Assembly: GCA_934717555.1 (NCBI GenBank)
Contig: CAKUYY010000022.1
Location: 1 to 21,612, forward strand
DNA: 21,612 nt
Reading direction: 5' to 3'
DNA from: an uncultured Clostridium sp.
GTDB lineage: Bacteria > Bacillota > Clostridia > Oscillospirales > Acutalibacteraceae
Part shown: in pieces, positions 8,033 through 15,852 of the stretch
Position numbering within the stretch: the stretch's first letter is position 1
How the letters are laid out: each line of letters opens with the position of its first letter
Made by a program: the position numbers and the translations under genes
The notes under the pieces: model-generated
Told to the model about the DNA's origin: nothing
What the model saw: the letters and a program-made list of their open reading frames with translations, nothing else
Database searches by the model: none

Positions 8033-8830
8033 TTGTTCAATAGCGTTTGCCGATGGATTCTGGAATTTGCCGGATATAGTTTTTTAGGATGGCTTTGTGA
8101 ATCTGTTTATTGCTCCATACCAGCGAAACGGTTTATCAACCGGGGGTTCTTAAACGGCCCGTTTTGCCCTGTTTATGGAATAGGGGCGTTGCTTGTTACC
8201 TGGTTATTGCGTCCGGTTGAAAAACATATTCTTCTTATTTTCTTGTGTGGGACTGTGATTACCACAATATTAGAATACATGACCGGATTTCTGCTGGAAA
8301 AACTGTTCCATACCAAATGGTGGGATTACTCCAAGAAAAAAATACAGCTTCATGGAAGGATTTGCCTGCAAAATTCATTGCTGTTTGGCGTGCTTTGCGT
8401 AATACTTATGGCGTTTCTCCATCCTGTGGGAAAGGAATTATTATCTAAGATCCCTCAACAGGTTCAGTGGACAGTGGCTATTTTTCTCGTGATTTATTTG
8501 ATAGGGGATACCATCCTATCAGTTCATACGGTCTTGCAGTTCAATGGGAAGCTGAGACAGATCCAAAACATATGGGAAGAAATTGAGAGGAAAAAGAAGG
8601 CTATCCGGGAGAAATTACAGGAGAAAGTAGAGGGGAAATTTGAGGCCGATGCTAAGGAAAAGCTGCAAAAGCTGATTCACAGAAAAAAGGAATTGGAAGA
8701 ACATACAAAGCTGCTGCAACGCCGCCTGATTTCTGCCTTCCCGACGATGCGCCCGTTGCGTTATGCAGAACATTTTATAGATATCAAGCAGGAAATAGAA
8801 AAAAGGCGAAGCCAGAGGAAGAAGAAATAA
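8033..8830 (+). CDS. PF06541-type membrane protein (putative ABC-transporter type IV / CmpB)
   Basis: A 265-residue membrane protein. The N-terminal two thirds has about five membrane segments and the family signature around NGPFCPVYGIGALL (residues 41-54) plus WWDYS after the third segment; this matches the family Pfam calls putative ABC-transporter type IV. The final 90 residues are a highly charged, probably coiled-coil cytoplasmic tail (EEIERKKKAIREKLQEK and onward). The biochemical role of the family is not established. Start is TTG at 8033 with AAAGGA 9 nt upstream, 18 nt after the marR stop, so the two are co-transcribed. The context suggests an accessory to the adjacent exporter or a second target of the MarR protein. 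Confidence 0.75.
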   Translation: MFNSVCRWILEFAGYSFLGWLCESVYCSIPAKRFINRGFLNGPFCPVYGIGALLVTWLLRPVEKHILLIFLCGTVITTILEYMTGFLLEKLFHTKWWDYSKKKIQLHGRICLQNSLLFGVLCVILMAFLHPVGKELLSKIPQQVQWTVAIFLVIYLIGDTILSVHTVLQFNGKLRQIQNIWEEIERKKKAIREKLQEKVEGKFEADAKEKLQKLIHRKKELEEHTKLLQRRLISAFPTMRPLRYAEHFIDIKQEIEKRRSQRKKK

Positions 8831-8877
8831 AGGCCCTCCCGATTGGAATGATGATCCAATCAGGAAAGGGCCTTTTT
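8829..8877. terminator. Bidirectional intrinsic terminator between convergent genes
   Basis: AAAGGCCC (8829-8836) pairs with GGGCCTTT (8868-8875), with an inner arm GATTGGA/TCCAATC around a short loop. T-rich runs follow on both strands. It serves the PF06541-type gene on plus and mnmA on minus. Confidence 0.9.
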
Positions 8878-8881
8878 GATG

Positions 8882-9955
8882 TCATAATAGAATGGTTCCT
8901 CCTCCCACAACCAGGTCCCCGTCATAAAAGACGACAGCTTGTCCGGGGGTAATAGAACGCTGTGGATCTTGAAATTCCACGCGGACAGTCCCATCCTCGA
9001 GCGGATAGACCGTGGCAGGAGCGGGGGAAGCTTGATACCGCACTTTGGCGGTGACCTGGATCGGTTGGGAGAGGGTGTCGAAAGGTATAAAATTCAGCCG
9101 ATTGGCGATCAGGGAGGAAGAATATTGGCTGCCTTCTTCCCCTAGGACTACTGTTTGATCCTGGGGATTAATCCGCGTGACATACATGGGTTTTCCAAAG
9201 GTAACGCCGAGACCTTTGCGCTGCCCAATGGTATACCGGGCAATTCCCTGATGAACCCCTAAAATATTTCCATCTTGATCTACAAAATTTCCTTTTGGAA
9301 AAGTTTTTCCGGTATAGCGTTCAATAAAGCCGGCATAGTCTTTGTTTTCCACGAAACATATCTCCTGGCTATCCGGTTTTGCGGCCACTGGAAGGTGATA
9401 TTCCTCGGCAAGGCGGCGGGCATCTGATTTTTCCATCCCACCCAAGGGCATCAGAGTATGAGAGAGCTGGTGCTGTGTCAACCCATACAGCACATAACTT
9501 TGATCTTTCACACAAGGGGCTTTTTGCAGCAGCCAACGGTTGGTCCGTTTGTCCTGACGGATAATGGAATAATGGCCAGTGGCTACATAATCGTATTCCA
9601 GAAGCAAAGCCCGCTGCAACAGAGCATCGAATTTCAGATGGGCGTTGCAGGCGATACAGGGGTTTGGGGTACGCCCGGCCTGATATTCCTGTACGAAATA
9701 ATCGATGACTTTTTCAGAAAAAAGGTCGGTAAAATTAAGCACGAGATGTTCTATGCCCAGCTGATAACATACCCGGCGGGCGTCACTGATGTCATCTAAA
9801 GAACAGCAGCCGCCGGAAAGGCTTTCTGCCATGTAAGCGTCGGGGCGCAACTTCATCGTGACGCCGGTAACCTCATAGCCTTGCTTTAATAATAGTAGGG
9901 CAGCGACAGAACTATCTACACCGCCACTCATGCCCAAAAGTACGCGTTTCTTCAA
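8882..9955 (-). CDS. mnmA: tRNA-specific 2-thiouridylase MnmA
   Basis: Cytoplasmic enzyme that adenylates U34 of tRNA Lys, Glu and Gln and replaces its 2-oxygen with sulfur. The 357-residue length is normal. The PP-loop SGGVDSS is at residues 10-16; the catalytic cysteine pair is Cys103 in NPCIACN and Cys200 in SQEICF. The segment GGCCSLDD (48-55) is a cysteine-rich insertion seen in many clostridial and Bacteroidetes versions. Start is TTG at 9955: AGGAGG lies 7 nt upstream and no ATG fits. It has a probable promoter of its own 45-72 nt upstream and shares a bidirectional terminator with the convergent gene. No cysteine desulfurase gene is adjacent in this window. Confidence 0.97.
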   Translation of the reverse strand: MKKRVLLGMSGGVDSSVAALLLLKQGYEVTGVTMKLRPDAYMAESLSGGCCSLDDISDARRVCYQLGIEHLVLNFTDLFSEKVIDYFVQEYQAGRTPNPCIACNAHLKFDALLQRALLLEYDYVATGHYSIIRQDKRTNRWLLQKAPCVKDQSYVLYGLTQHQLSHTLMPLGGMEKSDARRLAEEYHLPVAAKPDSQEICFVENKDYAGFIERYTGKTFPKGNFVDQDGNILGVHQGIARYTIGQRKGLGVTFGKPMYVTRINPQDQTVVLGEEGSQYSSSLIANRLNFIPFDTLSQPIQVTAKVRYQASPAPATVYPLEDGTVRVEFQDPQRSITPGQAVVFYDGDLVVGGGTILL

Positions 9956-9999
9956 AAAAATACCTCCTGAAAATGATGCTCCTATTCAGTAAAACTGGT

Positions 10000-10027
10000 A
10001 ATATAACCAAAGTAGGATGAATGTGAA
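10000..10027 (-). promoter_or_regulatory. Probable promoter for mnmA
   Basis: On the minus strand TTCACA (10027-10022), 16 nt, TATATT (10005-10000), in the 76-nt gap before mnmA. Moderate match; read-through from the upstream operon is also possible because no terminator is seen there. Confidence 0.45.
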
Positions 10028-10031
10028 CGGA

Positions 10032-10874
10032 TTAAATTTCCCCCTCCGGCGCAAAACAAATATAAGAATCCTGCGTATAATACAGCATCTCTAAATCTGC
10101 ATTTTGGGGAACCACAGCAAATAAAATGACCTCGCCTGTTTCCCCAACCCCTAATTTGATACTTTCCGGACTGATATTAAAATCATAGGAATAGAAATCC
10201 ATAAATTCCTGAGAATGATTGTCATAAAAGAAAAAGTCTGAACTGCCAAAATAGACGCTGTTCGGGGTATCATTACTCAAAACCTTGACCTGAAACCTGG
10301 CGATGGCGTATTCTTCCCCGCTATCCAGCAATGAGAGATCCGCCCCCAGGCTTTCCATGTATTTCCCCGCCATGTCGCCGGTGACAAATTCCTGCAACAT
10401 GACCTCGGAGGTACACACGCAAGGATTTAATTGGGAATCATAGTGATCCCCGGTGACTACCACCATTTCCCCAGTGGAATAGGGGTTATATTCTGTCCCT
10501 TTCTCAAATTGATTGGTCGTTGCTGTTGGAGCGGAACGAAAGAGGGAGGAAATGAAGATCGAAAACACCAATAAAAGAATAATGATAGGAATGGTGATTG
10601 CCAAAACAAGAGATTTGGTATGGCGCTTGGCCACAGGCGGCACTGGGTAATATATATTGGGATCAGGAAGCTGGGAGCCAGTCCGCGGTGAAACACCAGG
10701 CTGTTGTTGAAGAGGAAGCCCGTACACCTGCTGGGGAGGAGGGGCAGGGGATGAAAAGGGGGAAGGGGGAGCATAAGGGTTTTTGATAGAATAGGTATCA
10801 GGATCCCTCCTGCCGCATATCGGGCAAAAAGGGGAGGAATCCGGGATGAGATTGCCGCAATTTTTACAAATCAT
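10032..10874 (-). CDS. Zinc-ribbon single-pass membrane protein with DUF4352-like outer domain
   Basis: A 280-residue protein in four parts: a zinc ribbon with paired CxxC motifs (Cys3, Cys6, Cys17, Cys20); a proline- and glutamine-rich linker (about 30-82); a basic stretch KRHTK followed by one membrane segment (88-112); and an extracytoplasmic domain (about 115-280). That domain has the alternating strand pattern of the immunoglobulin-like DUF4352 group, ending in a gVGETGEVILFAVVP strand pair; it also has a CVC pair near residue 154. Such zinc-ribbon membrane proteins are frequent in clostridia and their function is not known. Start ATG at 10874 has GAGGGG 9 nt upstream. It lies 18 nt after the DUF2804 gene, so the two form an operon. 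Confidence 0.8.
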   Translation of the reverse strand: MICKNCGNLIPDSSPFCPICGRRDPDTYSIKNPYAPPSPFSSPAPPPQQVYGLPLQQQPGVSPRTGSQLPDPNIYYPVPPVAKRHTKSLVLAITIPIIILLLVFSIFISSLFRSAPTATTNQFEKGTEYNPYSTGEMVVVTGDHYDSQLNPCVCTSEVMLQEFVTGDMAGKYMESLGADLSLLDSGEEYAIARFQVKVLSNDTPNSVYFGSSDFFFYDNHSQEFMDFYSYDFNISPESIKLGVGETGEVILFAVVPQNADLEMLYYTQDSYICFAPEGEI

Positions 10875-10892
10875 GATTGTTACCCCTCTGTG

Positions 10893-11909
10893 TTACCACA
10901 TCTGATTATTGACGCTTTCTAAAAATCCAGCGATTGGGCCGAATGAGAGCGTCCCATGCTGGCCGTGAATCTGGCCCGAAAAAAGGCCGAAAAGCAACTG
11001 GTTATGATGGCTCCCCAATCCGCACCGAAGCTCTTTGTGATAAGGGATAGCCGGCTCAAAAGTTACCGTGATCTGTTGATCTTGAGAGAGAATTTGCCAT
11101 TGCGAAGAATTTTTTGACGGGGGAATGAACTGGATACCTTCCAATTTATAAAGATTCCCGTTCAAAAAATAAGCGCTCTGGCTGACTTCCCGAGAATCGC
11201 TGGGGCCATCGCTGAGATAAAAAGAAAAAGGAGTTTCTCCAATAACACCATGACAGCAGGCGGCGTTCCAGAAAGTGGAACGAGGCCAGACACTGCGCCC
11301 CCAATCCATCAGTCCAAAAGAACTGTCATTGTGAAAGGAATATTCTTCGCCGCCGCAACGGACCAACCCTTGAATATGGGAATAAATAGTTTTCTGGCTA
11401 TAGTGGAAATAATGGGGATCATGGGAAAAGGGAAGGGCGCAGACCAATGTATCATGGGGGTTCTCGTCCAACTCCAATTGGACATAAAGGTTTTTACCAT
11501 TGACAAAATTAATCAGGTCACACTTTAAGTAGCGCTTAAGCGCCGCTTTGGAAAAATTCATGCCAATCCGTTTTTTGGTATAAGTGGCATCTCCGTGAAC
11601 AGAGGAAGCGGGAAGATCCATCCTTCCAAAAGATAGGCGTTGCTTAATGGTTTCCGTATGATGAAAACCGTTTTGAAAATCCAAGAGGGTAGCGCTAACC
11701 AGGCCCACAGTGCCATGATCCGCTATGGAAAGTTGCAAGGCGCAGACATCGCTGATGAGGAGATAGCTCTCCCACTCTTTGATGCGAAGTCTGGAAGTTT
11801 TTATATCATCTCGGTCATATTGTAACAATGGATCCTTACACCAGCCGTGAACCGTTAAGGCTCCATTTTCATCCAATAATTTTTGTGGTTTTAGAATCTC
11901 CATAGACAC
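10893..11909 (-). CDS. DUF2804 family protein
   Basis: A 338-residue soluble protein without signal peptide or membrane segment. The sequence has many short strands and a characteristic segment LMDWGRSVWPRSTFWNAAC (about residues 224-242) that I recognise as the conserved core of the DUF2804 family, whose function is unknown. The fold looks like an all-beta barrel, by inference from the strand pattern. The start could be GTG at 11909 (AAGGGG 6 nt upstream, preferred) or ATG at 11903. A strong promoter lies upstream, and the zinc-ribbon membrane protein gene follows after 18 nt. Confidence 0.8.
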   Translation of the reverse strand: MSMEILKPQKLLDENGALTVHGWCKDPLLQYDRDDIKTSRLRIKEWESYLLISDVCALQLSIADHGTVGLVSATLLDFQNGFHHTETIKQRLSFGRMDLPASSVHGDATYTKKRIGMNFSKAALKRYLKCDLINFVNGKNLYVQLELDENPHDTLVCALPFSHDPHYFHYSQKTIYSHIQGLVRCGGEEYSFHNDSSFGLMDWGRSVWPRSTFWNAACCHGVIGETPFSFYLSDGPSDSREVSQSAYFLNGNLYKLEGIQFIPPSKNSSQWQILSQDQQITVTFEPAIPYHKELRCGLGSHHNQLLFGLFSGQIHGQHGTLSFGPIAGFLESVNNQMW

Positions 11910-11995
11910 AGAGGTCCCCTTCTTTCTGGAGCTTGATATGATCAGGGATAAAGATACTACATAAAGAAAAACTATTTTCCCATGATATCAATAAT

Positions 11996-12024
11996 ATTAT
12001 AAGCAAAAAACTTGCTTTTTGCAA
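11996..12024 (-). promoter_or_regulatory. Sigma-A promoter for the DUF2804 operon
   Basis: On the minus strand TTGCAA (12024-12019), 17 nt, perfect TATAAT (12001-11996). The spacer and -35 carry nested inverted repeats (CTTGC/GCAAG at 12011-12025, and GCAAAAA/TTTTTGC), which could be an operator. The leader is about 80 nt. Confidence 0.7.
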
Positions 12025-12100
12025 GAATGTGAGGGAAGGCATGGCTTTTTCATCTCTGTTAAAATAGTGGCAAATGAAAAGATAATAACCCCAAAATATG

Positions 12101-12142
12101 AAAAAGGATTCCTACACTTTTCAGCATAGGAATCCACTTTTT
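12101..12142 (-). terminator. Intrinsic terminator after ilvC
   Basis: GGATTCCTA (12106-12114) and TAGGAATCC (12127-12135) form a perfect 9-bp stem; flanking A and T runs extend it and make it usable on both strands. On minus it is followed by TTTTT and ends the ilvBNC operon. Confidence 0.85.
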
Positions 12143-12159
12143 CTTTTCTATGAAAAGGA

Positions 12160-13155
12160 TTATTTCTCTTCGTTCCAGGAGTACATTTTACGCAGCTCCT
12201 TGCCGACGGCCTCCAGCTCATGGGAAGCTTCGATACGGCGGCAGGAATTGAAGTGAGAACGGCCATTCTTATTTTCTGCAATCCACTTGGAAGCAAAGGT
12301 ACCATCCTGAATTTCAGAAAGGATCTTTTTCATTTCCTTTTTGGTGTCTTCGGTGATCAGGCGCTTGCCGGTTTCATAATCGCCGAACTCCGCAGTATCA
12401 GAAATGGAATATCTCATCATGGAGAAGCCGCCCTTGTAGATCAGGTCAACGATCAGCTTCATCTCATGGATGCACTCAAAATAAGCATTTTCCGGCGCGT
12501 ATCCGGCTTCCACCAGGGTTTCAAAACCGGCCTTCATCAGGGCGGTTACGCCGCCGCACAGAACGGCCTGCTCACCAAACAGGTCGGTTTCCGTTTCGAT
12601 TTTAAAGGTGGTTTCCAGAACGCCCGCCCTGGCTCCGCCGATCCCAGCCGCATAAGCTAGGCCGATTTCTACCGCTTTGCCGGTAGCGTTTTGCTCCACG
12701 GCGATCAGGCAGGGAACACCTTTACCTTCCACATACTCACTGCGGACGGTATGGCCCGGGCCCTTGGGGGCGATCATAAACACGTCAACGTCCTGCGGTG
12801 GAACAATCTGCTGATAGTGGATATTGAAACCATGGGCAAAGGCCAAAGCCTTGCCAGCGGTCAGATAGGGAGCGATGTCATTTTTGTACATCTCTGCCTG
12901 GCGCTCGTCGGGAATCAAAATCATGATGATATCAGCGGCTTTTGCGGCTTCCGCGACAGTAGCAACCTTCAGGCCAGCCTCTTCCGCTTTTTTCCAGCTT
13001 TTGCTGCCGTTATATAATCCAACTACAACATCTACACCGCTGTCATGCAGATTCAGAGCATGGGCGTGTCCCTGGCTGCCATAACCAATAATGGCAACTT
13101 TCTTTCCTTTTAATACATTCAGGTCACAGTCGGATTGATAATAAATCTTTGGCAT
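12160..13155 (-). CDS. ilvC: Ketol-acid reductoisomerase, class I
   Basis: Converts acetolactate or acetohydroxybutyrate to the dihydroxy acids of valine, leucine and isoleucine synthesis, using Mg2+ and a reduced nicotinamide. The 331-residue length is normal for the short class I form. N-terminal Rossmann motif GYGSQGHAHALN (24-35); metal ligands Asp191 and Glu195 in ETDLFGEQ, Glu227 and Glu231 in FECIHEMKL; substrate serine in YSISDTAE. The cofactor loop reads GLYNGSKSWKKA: Tyr48-Asn49 stand where many NADPH enzymes have an arginine, while Ser51 and Ser53 are kept. Start ATG at 13155 with AGGAGG 10 nt upstream. Last gene of ilvBNC, 80 nt after ilvN, with a stem-loop in the gap. Confidence 0.97.
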   Translation of the reverse strand: MPKIYYQSDCDLNVLKGKKVAIIGYGSQGHAHALNLHDSGVDVVVGLYNGSKSWKKAEEAGLKVATVAEAAKAADIIMILIPDERQAEMYKNDIAPYLTAGKALAFAHGFNIHYQQIVPPQDVDVFMIAPKGPGHTVRSEYVEGKGVPCLIAVEQNATGKAVEIGLAYAAGIGGARAGVLETTFKIETETDLFGEQAVLCGGVTALMKAGFETLVEAGYAPENAYFECIHEMKLIVDLIYKGGFSMMRYSISDTAEFGDYETGKRLITEDTKKEMKKILSEIQDGTFASKWIAENKNGRSHFNSCRRIEASHELEAVGKELRKMYSWNEEK

Positions 13156-13174
13156 TGTAACATTACCTCCTAGC

Positions 13175-13214
13175 CGTTATCCGGCGAATTTTATACTGAT
13201 TGGCGCCGATAACG
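13175..13214 (-). repeat. Intercistronic stem-loop between ilvN and ilvC
   Basis: CGTTATCCGGCG (13175-13186) pairs with CGCCGATAACG (13204-13214) with one bulged base and a 17-nt AT-rich loop. The stem ends about 8 nt before the ilvC ribosome binding site and has no T run after it, so it looks like an mRNA processing or stability element rather than a terminator. Confidence 0.55.
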
Positions 13215-13235
13215 ACGCTAATTAGAATACAAAAA

Positions 13236-13736
13236 TCAATTGGTTTCCTTGCGGGTGATACCGGGCCCTTTTTCGATAGCCACAGTACCTGTGCGGACGA
13301 TTTCCCGTATGCCATAAGGGTGCAGCAGGCTGATCAGGGTTTCGGTCCGTTCGCTGGTATCAGTAAATTCCAAAGTAAGGGAAGTGGCAGCCACGTCGAT
13401 AATACGGGCCTGCATCAGTTCAGCGATCTTCATCACGTCGGGCCGCTGCTTGGTATGGCAGCTTACCTTGACCAAGGAAAGTTCCCGGCTGATATATTCC
13501 CCTTCCGGAAGCGTTTTTACCTTGATAACAGGGATTACTTTATTCAGCTGCTTTTCTACCTGCTCTACAATATATTCATCGCCGTTGACTACAATGGTCA
13601 TACGGGAGATGGCAGGATCTTCCGTGATACCTACCGCTAAACTGTCAATATTGAATCCCCTCCGGGAAAACAGGGCGGAAACTTTAGAAAGGACGCCGGG
13701 ATGATTCTCTACCAAAACGGAAAGAGTATATTTCAT
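13236..13736 (-). CDS. ilvN: Acetolactate synthase regulatory (small) subunit
   Basis: A 166-residue ACT-domain subunit that activates the large subunit and gives feedback inhibition by valine. The N-terminal ACT domain (about 3-75) has VENHPGVLSKVSALFSRRGFNIDSL, including the asparagine and glycine region that binds the effector, and the family's AVGITEDP; the C-terminal domain (about 78-158) contains KVSCHTKQRPDVMKIAELMQA. Length is standard. Start ATG at 13736 with AAAGGAGG 9 nt upstream, 15 nt after the ilvB stop. Also called ilvH in other species. Confidence 0.96.
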   Translation of the reverse strand: MKYTLSVLVENHPGVLSKVSALFSRRGFNIDSLAVGITEDPAISRMTIVVNGDEYIVEQVEKQLNKVIPVIKVKTLPEGEYISRELSLVKVSCHTKQRPDVMKIAELMQARIIDVAATSLTLEFTDTSERTETLISLLHPYGIREIVRTGTVAIEKGPGITRKETN

Positions 13737-13751
13737 AAAGTACGTCCTCCT

Positions 13752-15371
13752 TTACTTTGACGGATTTTCAGGGCTGACGTTGCAGACCAATACATAAGCG
13801 CCGTCGGTATTGAGCATCTGTTTGGCTGCTTCCAAGGCTTCCTCATTGCTGGAAACCAAACAGGAAGGAATACCATAAGCCTCTGCAATCTTATTGATAT
13901 TGGGGATATCATCCAAAATGGTACCGCTATGGCGGCCCCCATACAGGTTATCCTGTAATTCCCGTACCATCCCCAGCCGGGTATTGCGCATAACAATGAT
14001 TTTAACCCCGATATGATTCTGGGCGATGGTGGCCAGTTCGTTCATACTCATCTGGAAAGAGCCATCCCCGCAGACCGCCACTACCTGTCGGGTAGGGCGG
14101 GCTATCTTAGCCCCTATGGCGGCGGGGATGGAATATCCCATGGTACCCATGCCACCGGTGGTGAGGAAACGCCCGGCGGTGGTAATAAAGTAATTAGCGG
14201 ACCAAATTTGGTTTTGTCCCACATCGGCTACCCAGATTGCTTTGGACTGAAGAAGTTTTGAAAATTCCCGAATAAAAGAACAAGGTTCCACATAACCGGG
14301 AAAATGGCGAGGCTCTTTTTGAAGCGTTGTTTTCCATTCCTGGGTAGTAGCTGTCCATGCGTCATCTACGTGAAAATCTACTTTTTCCAGCAGGGATTCC
14401 AGTACAGTACGAATATTGCCCACAATAGGAATATGGGCGATCATATTTTTACCGATCTCCGCCGGGTCAATATCGATATGGATGACTTTGGCTTTTTCCG
14501 TAATCTGATTAGGGGCCGCTACGGCGCGATCCCCTACACGGGCCCCGCAGAGGATAACAAGATCCGCGTTGTGGATTGCTTTATTAGCAGCGGCGACACC
14601 ATGGGAACCCAACATGCCCAGATAAAGGGGATGCTCTGACGGCATAACGCCGATTCCCATCATGGTGGAAATGACTGGAATTCCAGTTTTTTCTGCAAAG
14701 GCCACAAGGTTTTTCTTCCCACCGGAGGAAAGGACACCGCCCCCGGCGCAGATAACAGGGCGTTTGGACTGGTTAATCTGTTCCACAGCCTTCTTGATCT
14801 GTAAAGGATGTCCCTGTGTCCGCGGTTTATATCCGATAATATCCGCTTTTTCCGGATACACAAATTTTTCAATTGTCCCCTGTTGGATGTCGATGGGGAT
14901 ATCAATTAAAACGGGGCCGGGCCGACCCGTTGTAGCGATATGAAACGCTTCTTTAAAGATCCGGGGCAGATCGGCTGTTTGCTTGACCAGATAGCTGTGT
15001 TTGATAAAGGATTCACAGGAGCCGGTGATATCGGCCTCCTGGAAAACGTCACGTCCCAATAGATCACTGCGTACCTGGCCGGTAATAGCGATCAACGGAA
15101 TAGAATCCATATAGGCGGTAGCTAGCCCGGTGATAAGATTTGTGGCACCTGGTCCAGAGGTAGCGATACAAACTCCCGGTTTTCCGCAAGAACGGGTATA
15201 ACCGCTGGCGGCATGCGCCGCATTTTGTTCCTGGCGGACCAAAATGTGACGAATAGAGGAATCCATCAGCGCATCATAGAAAGGACAGATAGCCGCGCCT
15301 GGATATCCAAATACAATGGATACGCCCTCATTTTCTAAACATTTTACCATAACTTGCGCACCATTTATCAC
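13752..15371 (-). CDS. ilvB: Acetolactate synthase catalytic (large) subunit
   Basis: Thiamine diphosphate enzyme that condenses two pyruvates, or pyruvate with 2-oxobutyrate: the first committed step of branched-chain amino acid synthesis. The N-terminal pyrimidine-binding domain has FGYPGAAICPFYDAL and the activating Glu48 in VRQEQNAAHAASGY; the central domain follows; the C-terminal diphosphate-binding motif begins GDGSFQM near residue 433. At 539 residues it is slightly shorter than the usual 550-570, mostly at the termini. Start is GTG at 15371, with GGAGG 10 nt upstream and no better ATG. First gene of ilvBNC, behind a near-consensus promoter and two inverted repeats. Confidence 0.97.
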   Translation of the reverse strand: MINGAQVMVKCLENEGVSIVFGYPGAAICPFYDALMDSSIRHILVRQEQNAAHAASGYTRSCGKPGVCIATSGPGATNLITGLATAYMDSIPLIAITGQVRSDLLGRDVFQEADITGSCESFIKHSYLVKQTADLPRIFKEAFHIATTGRPGPVLIDIPIDIQQGTIEKFVYPEKADIIGYKPRTQGHPLQIKKAVEQINQSKRPVICAGGGVLSSGGKKNLVAFAEKTGIPVISTMMGIGVMPSEHPLYLGMLGSHGVAAANKAIHNADLVILCGARVGDRAVAAPNQITEKAKVIHIDIDPAEIGKNMIAHIPIVGNIRTVLESLLEKVDFHVDDAWTATTQEWKTTLQKEPRHFPGYVEPCSFIREFSKLLQSKAIWVADVGQNQIWSANYFITTAGRFLTTGGMGTMGYSIPAAIGAKIARPTRQVVAVCGDGSFQMSMNELATIAQNHIGVKIIVMRNTRLGMVRELQDNLYGGRHSGTILDDIPNINKIAEAYGIPSCLVSSNEEALEAAKQMLNTDGAYVLVCNVSPENPSK

Positions 15372-15401
15372 AATGGATCATCCTCCTTTCTAAAAATAAC
15401 C

Positions 15402-15429
15402 AAAACAGTGACAAAATTATTACTGTTTT
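15402..15429. promoter_or_regulatory. Inverted repeat in the ilvB leader, candidate operator
   Basis: AAAACAGT (15402-15409) and ACTGTTTT (15422-15429) are a perfect 8-bp inverted repeat with a 12-nt centre, just downstream of the predicted ilvB start (about 15435). The centre contains GACAAAAT, the same 8-mer as in the upstream palindrome at 15500. Confidence 0.5.
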
Positions 15430-15441
15430 TCTATCGCTTTC

Positions 15442-15470
15442 ATTATAATATGGAGAGTGTGCACGGTCAA
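15442..15470 (-). promoter_or_regulatory. Near-consensus sigma-A promoter for ilvBNC
   Basis: On the minus strand TTGACC (15470-15465), exactly 17 nt, TATAAT (15447-15442). The predicted start near 15435 leaves a leader of only about 64 nt, too short for a T-box or a classic leader-peptide attenuator; no T-box sequence was seen further upstream. Confidence 0.85.
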
Positions 15471-15499
15471 GCAATATTGTTGACAAAGAATTAGGAGAG

Positions 15500-15518
15500 G
15501 ACAAAATGTTATTTTGTC
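15500..15518. promoter_or_regulatory. Palindrome upstream of the ilvB promoter, candidate regulator site
   Basis: GACAAAAT (15500-15507), GTT, ATTTTGTC (15511-15518): a perfect 8-bp inverted repeat. Its centre is about 74 bp upstream of the predicted ilvB start. A related GACAAAGA lies at 15482. Confidence 0.5.
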
Positions 15519-15852
15519 ATACTTTACGGTAAGTTGTCTTACAAGTGAAAATAACGCCCTTCTCTTGTGAACACACATTGTTCCCTTCAGCAGAGATTCC
15601 ATATTGTTTAGGACATTTTATCACGAAAACCCCATAAAATCAACGGTTTTTTCATAAAAAGAGGGAAGGGGTCAAATGTATAAGGCAAAAGTTAAGATGT
15701 TACAAAAAAGGAGTTTTATCCTTTAAAATCAATTGTTTTATTTAGAGGGCAGACAAGTAAGACATCCATTTACTGGTTGCTAGGCATGTGAGATTCAAGA
15801 TAGACAGCAGATTTTCTCAATGAAAGATAACAAAAGGACTTCCGATGGTTAT
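15519..15852. other. Intergenic stretch between ilvB and spoIID, no gene seen
   Basis: AT-rich DNA without a credible coding region. A 60-codon minus frame (15602-15420) starts upstream of the ilvB promoter and runs through it, so it is not credible. A 16-codon plus frame at 15676 has a purine-rich run before it but nothing downstream on that strand. A weak AAAACC/GGTTTT stem lies near 15627-15650. Confidence 0.5.

Noticed and set aside
15372..15470. T-box riboswitch before ilvB
   Set aside because: The leader from the predicted start is about 64 nt, and neither the conserved T-box sequence nor an anti-terminator fold was seen.
15420..15602. 60-codon minus frame as an ilv leader peptide
   Set aside because: It starts upstream of the strong ilvB promoter and runs through it, and it has no run of Leu, Ile or Val codons before a terminator/antiterminator pair.
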